A DNA stretch of 7,970 bases from NCBI GenBank assembly GCA_022865685.1, contig JALHUB010000007.1, positions 1 through 7,970 of the forward strand, in the 5' to 3' direction. The translations under genes and the position numbers were made by a program. This stretch comes from Dehalococcoidia bacterium. GTDB taxonomy: Bacteria > Chloroflexota > Dehalococcoidia > DSTF01 > JALHUB01. The notes beneath the pieces were generated by a model. That model did no database searches, was not told the DNA's origin, and worked only from the letters and a program-made list of their open reading frames with translations. Within the stretch, counting starts at the first letter, position 1. The number at the start of each line of letters is the position of its first letter. This document shows, piece after piece, positions 1-7,948 of the stretch.

Positions 1-48
1 CGCCTGCCGCTCGCGACGTCGGGGCGGCGTCCGCGGTTGGCGCGGGAC

Positions 49-53
49 GAGGG
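49..53 (+). promoter_or_regulatory. Ribosome binding site for the solute-binding protein
   Basis: GAGGG sits eight to nine bases before the ATG at 61. It lies inside the reading frame that would begin at the TTG at 37, so it supports the shorter protein starting at 61. Confidence 0.55.
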
Positions 54-60
54 AAAGGCC

Positions 61-1704
61 ATGACCGGATACTGGCAGCGGCTATCGACACGGCGCATTT
101 CTCGAAGGCAGGCCCTCCGCGCCGGGGCCGCGGGCCTCGGCGCAGGCGCGCTGGCGCTTGCCGGCTGCGGGGGCAGCGAAAGCAAGCAAACAAGCACGCC
201 AGTCGCGGAAGGAACGCCCCAGCCCGGTGGCACCCTTGTCTACGGCCTCAACTCCGACCCGGGCGACCTCGACGAACAGGAGGGCGTCACCAACTACTGG
301 TGCTCGAGCCAGTTCAACGGCTTCCTGTTCCACATCAATCTAAAGACCCAGGAGATGATGCTCCAGATGGCGGACAAGTTCGAACAGCCGGACGAACTGA
401 CCTATCTCTGGACGCTCAAGCCGGATATCAAGTTCCACAACGTCGACCCCGTCAACGGCCGCGTCGTGACGGCGGATGACGTCGTCTATAGCATGACGCG
501 AAGACGAGACGACCCCGTATCCCAAAACGATAAGCAGTTTCTGCGAGACTTCACCGCCGGCTTCGAGGCGGTCGACCCCCTGACCTTCAAGCTGACCACC
601 AAGCAGCCCTACAGACCCGCAATCGATGAACTTGGCAACCCGAGCTATCCCATCGTTCCTCATGAGGCCGTCGAGAAGTTCGGCGACCTCAAGAGCAACC
701 CTGTCGGTTGTGGCCCGTACATCCTCACGGAGTTCATCCGAGCGCAGTCGGTCAAGATGCACAAGAACCCGGACTACTTCATGCCCGGGCGTCCTTACCT
801 GGACAACATCGAATGGCAGATCATCCTCGAAGCCTCCACTTGCCTACAGGCGTTCGAGACGGGCAAGCACGACTATACGACGGTCTCGCTGGACAAGCTG
901 AAGGTGGAGAGGCTTCAGAGCCTCTCGCACGTCGTAATCCGCGAGGTGCCGAACTTCTGGCGGCACACGCTCCTATTGCGTGTCGACCAAGACCCTTTCA
1001 AGGACCCGCGCACCTGGGAGGCGATTGACCTCACGGTCGACCGGAGCGACCTGATCGAAAAGATGGCTTTCGGTGAAGGCCAGTACACAGGCCCTGTTCC
1101 AGCGAGCCTGACGCAGTACACGCTCCCTCAGGACGAACTGCGCGAGTTCTACAAGGTCGACCTCACGAAAGCCAAGCAACTGCTTTCCGCCGCCGGCTTT
1201 TCCGATGGATTAGACTTCGACGGCTACCTCGAAAACGTTGTCGACATGCAGAAATTCGCCACTGTTCTGAAGGACCAACTGTCGAAGGTCAATATCAACA
1301 TGAACATCATACCGAGAGAGCTTGGCACTTACCTCGCGCAGAACCTCTACGGGCGCAACTTCCAGGGAACTATGTACTACAACTTGCCGTATGTCGAACC
1401 GGACAGGCCGCTCTGCGCGTACTACAGCAAGGGCCAGGCCGGCTTCTCCTTCTCAGGCTACAGCAACCCCGCGATCGACGTCTGGATAGAGAAAGAGCGA
1501 GCAGAGTTCGATAACGACAAGCGCCGCCAGATCATCCTTGACGCGCAGAGAGACATGCTCAAGGAGCACGGGCCCCAGATCAATACCTACATCCCGACCG
1601 CCTGGGCGGCCCACAAGGACTGGGTCCACGGCGTCGAGAAGGTCGTCGGAATCGGCGCAGCGTCGTACCTGAATATCGAGAACTGGGTGACGCCGAAGCC
1701 ATAG
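61..1704 (+). CDS. ABC transporter substrate-binding lipoprotein, family 5 (peptide/nickel type), Tat-exported
   Basis: Extracellular solute-binding lipoprotein of the SBP_bac_5 family, which captures oligopeptides or other solutes for an ABC importer; the true ligand cannot be read from sequence. From the ATG at 61 it is 547 residues, normal for the family. The N-terminus has a twin-arginine motif (SRRQALR, residues 14-20), a Gly/Ala/Leu hydrophobic stretch and a lipobox LAGC with Cys36 as the expected lipidation site, then a short Ser/Thr/Pro linker. Family hallmarks follow: PGGTLVYGLNSDP (55-67), VNGRVVTADDVVYSM (131-145), and NPVGCGPY (213-220, where Thr is more usual than the first Cys). 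A TTG at 37 would add eight residues, but GAGG at 49-52, eight bases before the ATG, favours 61. No permease or ATPase gene follows; the next gene is an unrelated hydrolase 86 bp on. An operon partner could lie upstream of the window. Confidence 0.9.
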   Translation: MTGYWQRLSTRRISRRQALRAGAAGLGAGALALAGCGGSESKQTSTPVAEGTPQPGGTLVYGLNSDPGDLDEQEGVTNYWCSSQFNGFLFHINLKTQEMMLQMADKFEQPDELTYLWTLKPDIKFHNVDPVNGRVVTADDVVYSMTRRRDDPVSQNDKQFLRDFTAGFEAVDPLTFKLTTKQPYRPAIDELGNPSYPIVPHEAVEKFGDLKSNPVGCGPYILTEFIRAQSVKMHKNPDYFMPGRPYLDNIEWQIILEASTCLQAFETGKHDYTTVSLDKLKVERLQSLSHVVIREVPNFWRHTLLLRVDQDPFKDPRTWEAIDLTVDRSDLIEKMAFGEGQYTGPVPASLTQYTLPQDELREFYKVDLTKAKQLLSAAGFSDGLDFDGYLENVVDMQKFATVLKDQLSKVNINMNIIPRELGTYLAQNLYGRNFQGTMYYNLPYVEPDRPLCAYYSKGQAGFSFSGYSNPAIDVWIEKERAEFDNDKRRQIILDAQRDMLKEHGPQINTYIPTAWAAHKDWVHGVEKVVGIGAASYLNIENWVTPKP

Positions 1705-1778
1705 AACGGCATCCCTTCGCGCCGGAAGCGGACCGGTATTGGTCGCGCGCAGTCTGGCCCGCCTTTCGCGGTTCCTGT

Positions 1779-1782
1779 AGGA
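1779..1782 (+). promoter_or_regulatory. Ribosome binding site for the M23 peptidase
   Basis: AGGA is eight bases before the ATG at 1791. It overlaps the alternative ATG at 1782, which has no Shine-Dalgarno sequence of its own, so it decides the start in favour of 1791. Confidence 0.45.
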
Positions 1783-1790
1783 TGGACGTG

Positions 1791-2894
1791 ATGATTCCCA
1801 CCCAATTGCATCGTCTGCCCGAACGCGTTCTCATCGTCGGGCTCGCCGCCGGCGCCATCGCACTCGCGTCGCTGGCGGCTGCCTGCTCGTCCGGCGCCAA
1901 GGACGAGACGAAGGCGCCGGCTGCGACGTCGACGAGCACTCGTTCGGCCACGGCGACGGCGAAGGCCACCGTCGCGCCCGCGGACACGTCCACGCCCGCG
2001 TCGACGCCCGAGCCGACAACAGCGGTAGCGCCGACCAGCGTTCCACCAATCGACACGCCCGCCGCCGAACCGCCTCCGCCCGCGTCGACGCCCGTCGACG
2101 CGCCGCAGATACAGTTGTCGGCGCCGGTGATCGGTCAGGGCGAGACGACGACGATAAGGCTGTGGAACTACTTCGCCAGCAGCGCAACGGCGTTCTGCGA
2201 CGAGCGGCGCTATCCCATCGTCGCCGATGGCGAGTCGTTCTGGGGCGTAATCGGCGCAGCGGGAGACGCGGTAGCCGGCACCCACGCCGTCACCATCGAC
2301 CTGTACGACACGAACGGCGACGTGATCGGGGAGCTGGCAACGCAAGTGACGGTCGTCGACATGGGATACCCCGTGGAGAACATCGATCTCCCCGCCGACG
2401 TCACCGGCTCCCTCGATCCCGGCCTCATACAGCAAGAGAACAATGCCCGCGCTTCATCCTTCGCGCAGTTCACGGCGCAGAAGCTGTGGTCGGGGCCGTT
2501 CATTTGGCCGGTCGCGGAGGTCATCGTGAGTCCCTACGGGATCCGTCGCAGCTACAACGGCGGCCCGGTGAACAGCTTCCATCAGGGGCTCGACCTGGCA
2601 GCCGACGAAGGAGTGCCCGTGGCCACCGGCAACAGCGGGCGCGTGGCATACGTGGGAAGCGGGCCGACGCACGGTAACAGCGTCCTCATCGACCACGGCG
2701 ACGGCGTATTCAGCGGCTACAACCATCTCTCAGCCGTGAGCGTGCAGGTAGGGCAGATGGTTGGCAAGGGCGACGTCGTCGGCCTCATAGGCAGCACGGG
2801 CATGGCGACGGGTCCGCACCTGCACTGGGAGGTCCTCGTCCGCGGATTGCCGGTCGACCCGGTGCCGTGGACGCTTCAGGACGTCAACCCCTAG
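1791..2894 (+). CDS. M23 family metallopeptidase lipoprotein (peptidoglycan hydrolase, LytM/peptidase_M23 domain)
   Basis: Predicted secreted, membrane-anchored zinc endopeptidase that cuts peptide cross-links in peptidoglycan. From the ATG at 1791 it is 367 residues. Residues 1-32 form a lipoprotein signal (hydrophobic core, then LAAAC with Cys32). Residues 40-105 are a low-complexity Thr/Ser/Pro/Ala linker. Residues 108-192 look like a beta-sandwich domain. Residues 235-360 are the M23 domain, with all key residues present: HQGLD gives zinc ligands His264 and Asp268, YNHLS gives catalytic His312, and GPHLHWEV gives His343 and ligand His345. So it should be an active enzyme rather than a degenerate activator such as EnvC/NlpD types. 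An ATG nine bases earlier (1782) is possible, but AGGA at 1779-1782 is well spaced only for 1791. It appears monocistronic and converges on rsmE. The substrate bond is not predictable from the sequence. Confidence 0.9.
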   Translation: MIPTQLHRLPERVLIVGLAAGAIALASLAAACSSGAKDETKAPAATSTSTRSATATAKATVAPADTSTPASTPEPTTAVAPTSVPPIDTPAAEPPPPASTPVDAPQIQLSAPVIGQGETTTIRLWNYFASSATAFCDERRYPIVADGESFWGVIGAAGDAVAGTHAVTIDLYDTNGDVIGELATQVTVVDMGYPVENIDLPADVTGSLDPGLIQQENNARASSFAQFTAQKLWSGPFIWPVAEVIVSPYGIRRSYNGGPVNSFHQGLDLAADEGVPVATGNSGRVAYVGSGPTHGNSVLIDHGDGVFSGYNHLSAVSVQVGQMVGKGDVVGLIGSTGMATGPHLHWEVLVRGLPVDPVPWTLQDVNP

Positions 2895-2907
2895 CCGGGA
2901 CCATGAT

Positions 2908-2972
2908 ACGTAGGCCAGGCTTTCCAGCCTGGCCATCAACTAGACGCCGAGACTGGAAAGTCTCGGCTACGT
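2908..2972. repeat. Inverted pair of palindromic units (REP/BIME-like), possible bidirectional terminator
   Basis: Two 27-bp units face each other across an 11-bp spacer (2935-2945). The left unit holds a perfect hairpin at 2913-2934 with a 9-bp stem and loop TTCC. The right unit holds a perfect hairpin at 2946-2967 with a 9-bp stem and loop GGAA. Read on the same strand, the units agree at 21 of 27 bases, and the six differences form three compensating base pairs. The outer ACGTA (2908-2912) pairs with TACGT (2968-2972), so the 65 bases can also fold as a closed three-way junction. It lies between the ends of two convergent genes, where such a structure could stop transcription from both sides, though no T-run follows either stem. 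The architecture matches paired REP elements; membership of a genome-wide family is inference. Confidence 0.8.
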
Positions 2973-2980
2973 TGTTCTGA

Positions 2981-2994
2981 GCACCTTCCGGCGC
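2981..2994 (-). other. Small hairpin with GGAA loop just after the rsmE stop
   Basis: On the - strand GCGCC and GGTGC pair over five positions (one G-U wobble) around a GGAA tetraloop, starting one base after the rsmE stop codon. It is too short and lacks a T-tract for a classic intrinsic terminator, but could help protect or end the mRNA together with the larger palindromes just beyond it. Confidence 0.3.
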
Positions 2995-2995
2995 C

Positions 2996-3742
2996 TCAAG
3001 CCCCAAGCTCGCCCAGCTCGTAGAGGGCGGCCGCAGCGGCGACTACCCCGGCCGTCTCCGAGCGGAGAATCCGCGGCCCCAACGAGACCGTCAGCACGCC
3101 CAGATCGACCGCCCGGTCGACCTCCTGTCGCGCGAAGCCGCCTTCCGGCCCGACGAAGATGCTGATGACGGGCGTCTTCTTGCCCTTCCCGACAGCCTGT
3201 CGGAGCGCCTGCCGCAGCGTCGTCTGGCGTTCGCCTTCCCAGGGCAGCAGACGCAGCCCCTCCGCCGATTCCAGCGCGTCGCTGAGCGACATGGCAGGCA
3301 CAAGCTCGGGCAGATGGGAGCGGCCGCACTGCTCGGCGGCCTCAGTCACGATGCGCCGCCAGCGCTCCCGTCGCTCGACGCGGCCCGTGCGCGGCCGGAC
3401 GACGCCGCGATGGCTCACGAGCGGCACGAACTTCGCGACGCCGATCTCGGTGCCCTTCTCCAGTACCCAATCGAAGCGGTCACCCTTGATGATCGACTGG
3501 TAGAGGACGACGCGGGCCTGCGGCTCGGGAAGCCCCGCGCGCCGCGACAAGATCGTGACGCGTACCGTCGGGCTGCTCACGTCCTCCAGTTCCGCCTCGT
3601 ACTCACCGCCGCGCCCGTCGACCAGGATGATCCTGTCGCCGCGTCGCAGCCGCAGCACGTGCCGCAGGCGATGGGAGAGCTCGCGGTCCAGCTCCGCAGC
3701 GTCGCCCTGCAATGCATCGGGAGAGACGAAGAATCTGTCCAT
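2996..3742 (-). CDS. rsmE: 16S rRNA (uracil(1498)-N3)-methyltransferase
   Basis: RsmE methylates N3 of U1498 in helix 44 of 16S rRNA in the assembled small subunit, using S-adenosylmethionine. At 248 residues it has the family's usual length. Residues 1-70 form the N-terminal PUA-like RNA-binding region (MDRFFV start, then SHRLRHVLRLRRGDRI). Residues 75-245 form the SPOUT methyltransferase fold with its trefoil knot. Signatures visible are KGDRFDWVLEKGTEIGV (86-102), EAAEQCGRSHLP (134-145), the SAM-binding loop FVGPEGGF (196-203) and LGPRILRSETAGVVA (221-235). The ATG directly abuts the TGA of prmA with no intervening base, so translation is probably coupled. It is the last gene of the chaperone/methyltransferase block and converges on the M23 peptidase gene. 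Confidence 0.95.
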   Translation of the reverse strand: MDRFFVSPDALQGDAAELDRELSHRLRHVLRLRRGDRIILVDGRGGEYEAELEDVSSPTVRVTILSRRAGLPEPQARVVLYQSIIKGDRFDWVLEKGTEIGVAKFVPLVSHRGVVRPRTGRVERRERWRRIVTEAAEQCGRSHLPELVPAMSLSDALESAEGLRLLPWEGERQTTLRQALRQAVGKGKKTPVISIFVGPEGGFARQEVDRAVDLGVLTVSLGPRILRSETAGVVAAAAALYELGELGA

Positions 3743-4621
3743 TCACGTCACCTCGAACAGGAGCGTGCGCCAGTCGCCCTCGGACATCGTTGCCGTGACC
3801 GTCGCACCGGCCTGCTCCAGCGCCAACCGGCAGGCGTCGACGCGCTCTTCGCTGATGCCACCGGCGATTCCCAGGCCGCCCGCTTTCAGGGCGCCGACCA
3901 GCCCCCTTGCCAGGTCGATGATCGTCGCACTGCTGATGTTGGCGACGACGCAGTCGAACCGCTTGTCCTGTGCGCCATGAAAGGGCCACGCGGCGCCCAG
4001 GCTTCCCTCAGCCACGCTCACCTTGTCCTCGACGCCGTTCGCCATGACGTTCGCCTTCGCGATATCGACCGCCAGGGGGTCGGTGTCCAGCGCAACGACC
4101 TCCGCCGCGCCGAGGAGAGCGGCAGCGATTGCCAGTATGCCGGAGCCAGCGCCCAGGTCGAGGATGCGCCATCCCGCGGTTACTCGCTCCTGAAGCGCCA
4201 GCAGGCACATTCGGGTCGTTGGGTGCTGGCCGGTGCCAAACGCCATGCCGGGGTCGAGAGTGATGAGCGCCTCTCCCGGCTGCGCGCGATAGCGCCGCCA
4301 GCGCGGGCGTATCACCAGCCGGCCCACGCGCTGCGCGTGGAAGTGCCTCTTCCAGGCGTTCGCCCAATCCTCCTCGTGGACCGTGCGGCCGCGGAGCACC
4401 GTCAACGGCTGTGACAGATCGAGGTGTGACAACGCCCGTCGAAGGGCGCGGCTGCGAGAGGGAAGGCGGGCATCGCGCGGAAGATACACCCTCAACGACA
4501 GGGTGCCCTGACCAGCGCCGTCCTCCTCAATTGCCACGCCGCCGGCACGTTCGCGAAGGACGTCGCTTACGGCCTCTTCATCGGCCGCTGCGGCGACGAC
4601 GGAGATCTCGAGCCAGTCCAA
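3743..4621 (-). CDS. prmA: Ribosomal protein L11 methyltransferase
   Basis: PrmA trimethylates lysines and the N-terminus of ribosomal protein L11, using S-adenosylmethionine, in the cytoplasm. The protein is 292 residues, typical of the family. The N-terminal substrate-recognition domain (MDWLEISV start) runs to about residue 95 and ends in DWANAWKRHFHAQRVG (85-100). The class I methyltransferase domain follows: LDPGMAFGTGQHPTTR (122-137) is the diagnostic PrmA motif, ILDLGAGSGILAIAAA (153-168) is SAM motif I, VVALDTDPLAV (175-185) is motif II, and VVANISS (225-231) stands where most members read NI.A. The start is a TTG; GAAGG lies seven bases upstream and no better in-frame start is near, so TTG is accepted. 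It begins 37 bp after dnaJ and ends flush against rsmE, consistent with one transcript. Confidence 0.94.
   Translation of the reverse strand: MDWLEISVVAAAADEEAVSDVLRERAGGVAIEEDGAGQGTLSLRVYLPRDARLPSRSRALRRALSHLDLSQPLTVLRGRTVHEEDWANAWKRHFHAQRVGRLVIRPRWRRYRAQPGEALITLDPGMAFGTGQHPTTRMCLLALQERVTAGWRILDLGAGSGILAIAAALLGAAEVVALDTDPLAVDIAKANVMANGVEDKVSVAEGSLGAAWPFHGAQDKRFDCVVANISSATIIDLARGLVGALKAGGLGIAGGISEERVDACRLALEQAGATVTATMSEGDWRTLLFEVT
3749..3754 (-). promoter_or_regulatory. Ribosome binding site for rsmE inside the prmA 3' end
   Basis: GAGGTG on the - strand lies within the last prmA codons, six bases before the rsmE ATG. It allows fresh initiation as well as re-initiation at the TGAATG junction. 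Confidence 0.6.
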
Positions 4622-4628
4622 GTCGATG

Positions 4629-4633
4629 CCTTC
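4629..4633 (-). promoter_or_regulatory. Ribosome binding site for prmA
   Basis: GAAGG on the - strand, seven bases before the TTG at 4621, in the 37-bp dnaJ-prmA gap. It is the main support for the non-ATG start of prmA. Confidence 0.55.
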
Positions 4634-4658
4634 AACAGGGGAAATGCGGCCGTCCGGA

Positions 4659-5771
4659 CTAGCCGCCGAACGTCTCCTTCACCTTGCCCATGAAGCCCCT
4701 GCCGTCGGGGCGGCGTCCGTGCACCCGCAGCGACTCGTCGAGCTCCGTCAGGAGGCGCTTCTGCTCCTCAGTCAGGTGCGTCGGCGTCACGACGTTCACT
4801 TGCACGATCATGTCGCCGCGACCGCCGCCGCGCACGTGGGGGACACCGTGCTTCTTCAGCACGAAGACCTGCCCGCTCTGAGTGCCCGCGGGTATCTTAA
4901 GGGGCCGGTCGCCCTCCAGCGTCGGGACCTGCACCTCGTCGCCGAGTGCGGCCTGCGCGAAGCTACCGTCGAAGTCGAGCAGGATGTGGTCACCCTCGCG
5001 CCGGAAGAGCGGGTGCTCCTTCACGGAGAGCACGATGTAGACGTTCCCGCGTCCGCCGCCGTAGAGGCCCATCTCGCCCTCGCCGCTGATGCGAATCTGC
5101 GAGCCCGATTCCACGCCCGCCGGTATCCGGACCTGCAGCTTGCGTTTGCGCATCTCGCGCCCGCTGCCGCGACACTGGTGGCACGGCGTGTCGACTACTC
5201 GACCCTCGCCGCCGCAGCGATCGCAGGTGGTGACGTTGATGAACTGGCCGAAGATGCTCCGCTGGGCGCGCCGAATCTCGCCGCTGCCGTTGCAGACGGG
5301 GCACTTTCGCGGCTCGGTGCCCGGCTCAGCGCGTAGCCCGTTGCAGACGGGGCAAGGCTCGCTGCGGCTGACCTCGACCTCCTTCTCGCAGCCGAAGACG
5401 GCATCTTCGAAGGCGAGCGTCAGGCGGTAGTGGAGGTCGGCGCCGCGCTGCGGCTGTCGACGCCGGCCGGTGCCGCCGAAGAAGGCGTCGAAGATATCGC
5501 CGAAGCCGCCGATGTCGAATCCTTCGAAGGCGCGCGCGAAGGGACTCTCGGCGCCGGCGTGGCCGAAGCGGTCGTACATGGCGCGCTTCTCCGGGTCGGA
5601 GAGCACCTCGAAGGCCTCGTTGATCTCCTTGAAGCGTTCCTCAGCGTCCGGCTCGCGGTTCTTGTCCGGGTGGTGCTTCATCGCCAGGCGACGGAAGGCG
5701 CGCTTTATCTCGTCCTGGCCGGCGTTGCGGGGCACGCCGAGGACGTCATAGTAGTCGAGCTTTGTGGTCAT
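4659..5771 (-). CDS. dnaJ: Chaperone protein DnaJ (Hsp40, class I)
   Basis: Co-chaperone that binds unfolded proteins, hands them to DnaK and stimulates its ATPase. From the ATG at 5771 it is 370 residues, close to the usual 375. Residues 4-68 are the J domain with HPD at 34-36 and EKRAMYD at 61-67. Residues 69-102 are a Gly/Phe-rich linker. Four cysteine repeats form two zinc sites: CPVCNGLR (140-147), CPVCNGSG (157-164), CDRCGGEG (183-190) and CHQCRGSG (197-204). All eight cysteines are present, but the first repeat ends in Leu-Arg instead of the usual x-Gly. Residues 205-335 are the substrate-binding beta domains. An in-frame TTG at 5789 would add six residues; I prefer the ATG because MTTKLDYYDVLGV matches family N-termini and the predicted transcript starts only about 17 bases before the TTG. 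Neither start has a clear Shine-Dalgarno sequence. Confidence 0.95.
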   Translation of the reverse strand: MTTKLDYYDVLGVPRNAGQDEIKRAFRRLAMKHHPDKNREPDAEERFKEINEAFEVLSDPEKRAMYDRFGHAGAESPFARAFEGFDIGGFGDIFDAFFGGTGRRRQPQRGADLHYRLTLAFEDAVFGCEKEVEVSRSEPCPVCNGLRAEPGTEPRKCPVCNGSGEIRRAQRSIFGQFINVTTCDRCGGEGRVVDTPCHQCRGSGREMRKRKLQVRIPAGVESGSQIRISGEGEMGLYGGGRGNVYIVLSVKEHPLFRREGDHILLDFDGSFAQAALGDEVQVPTLEGDRPLKIPAGTQSGQVFVLKKHGVPHVRGGGRGDMIVQVNVVTPTHLTEEQKRLLTELDESLRVHGRRPDGRGFMGKVKETFGG

Positions 5772-5812
5772 AGAGTCGATGCAATCCAATCGAGAGTGAA
5801 GCCGATCAACCT

Positions 5813-5841
5813 ATGATAGCAGATTCGGCGCTGGCTTTCAC
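5813..5841 (-). promoter_or_regulatory. Predicted sigma-70-type promoter for dnaJ-prmA-rsmE
   Basis: On the - strand the -35 box GTGAAA (5841-5836, four of six consensus bases) is followed by exactly 17 bp and the -10 box TATCAT (5818-5813, five of six). TG sits one base upstream of the -10 box, making an extended -10. The predicted start is near 5806, giving a leader of about 35 bases before the dnaJ ATG. It would let the last three genes be transcribed without dnaK. Confidence 0.55.
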
Positions 5842-5904
5842 GCGGGGCGTCGTCGTGTGCTGCTCGCCTGTGGCAACGGCGCGAATCGGGGCAGTGCGAA
5901 GAAT

Positions 5905-5930
5905 CGCGGCGGGTACGGAGCCCCACCGCG
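5905..5930 (-). terminator. GC-rich hairpin after dnaK (partial terminator or processing site)
   Basis: On the - strand, CGCGGTGGG and CCCGCCGCG pair over nine positions (one G-U wobble) around an eight-base loop, ten bases past the dnaK stop. The following bases ATTCTTCGC are only weakly T-rich, so full intrinsic termination is doubtful. A leaky terminator or an RNA-stabilising end for dnaK mRNA would fit its place between dnaK and the dnaJ promoter. Confidence 0.4.
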
Positions 5931-5940
5931 GACAAGGCCT

Positions 5941-7836
<1,896 letters not shown>

Positions 7837-7843
7837 GATGGCT

Positions 7844-7849
7844 CCCTCC
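7844..7849 (-). promoter_or_regulatory. Strong ribosome binding site for dnaK
   Basis: GGAGGG on the - strand with a seven-base spacer to the ATG at 7836. It is the best Shine-Dalgarno sequence in the window, fitting a highly expressed chaperone. Confidence 0.75.
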
Positions 7850-7872
7850 GGTCTGGAGATGTGTCTGATCCA

Positions 7873-7878
7873 ATAATA
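7873..7878 (-). promoter_or_regulatory. Possible -10 box of a dnaK promoter
   Basis: TATTAT on the - strand matches the -10 consensus at five of six bases in an otherwise GC-rich region, and would give a leader of about 30 bases. No acceptable -35 box lies 16-18 bp upstream, so an activator, another sigma factor or an upstream promoter may be involved. Confidence 0.3.
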
Positions 7879-7933
7879 CCGCTTGCAGGCCGTAGGGCGA
7901 GCGTCGCTTGTCTGCCAGACGACGCCAATGCTT

Positions 7934-7948
7934 CCCGCCCTCCCGCCC
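7934..7948 (-). other. G-quadruplex motif upstream of dnaK
   Basis: The - strand reads GGGCGGGAGGGCGGG: four runs of three G separated by single bases, arising from a tandem 8-bp repeat (TCCCGCCC twice on the + strand, 7933-7948). It lies 98-112 bp before the dnaK ATG and on the RNA-like strand. The rest of 7850-7970 shows only short palindromes (7910-7920 and 7952-7961) and no protein-family match in any frame. Confidence 0.6.

Noticed and set aside
17..33. 17-bp exact direct repeat with 4703-4719 (CGTCGGGGCGGCGTCCG)
   Set aside because: One copy is inside the dnaJ coding region and the flanks do not match; a GC-rich chance match is the simpler explanation, though the length is a little surprising.
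1705..1790. Terminator or promoter between the binding-protein gene and the M23 gene
   Set aside because: Only a 4-bp GACC/GGTC stem (around 1730-1745) and no paired -35/-10 boxes could be found.
1587..2435. 282-codon - strand open frame across the M23 peptidase gene
   Set aside because: The translation is an Arg/Gly-rich shadow of the Thr/Pro/Ala linker; it overlaps the end of the binding-protein gene and has no ribosome binding support.
2908..2972. tRNA-like cloverleaf
   Set aside because: The fold has a 5-bp closing stem and two 9-bp hairpins with four-base loops, without a seven-base anticodon loop, T-loop sequence or acceptor end, so it is not a tRNA.
3314..4414. 366-codon + strand open frame across rsmE and prmA
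   Set aside because: It spans two well-supported genes on the opposite strand and its translation is low-complexity antisense sequence without a recognisable domain.
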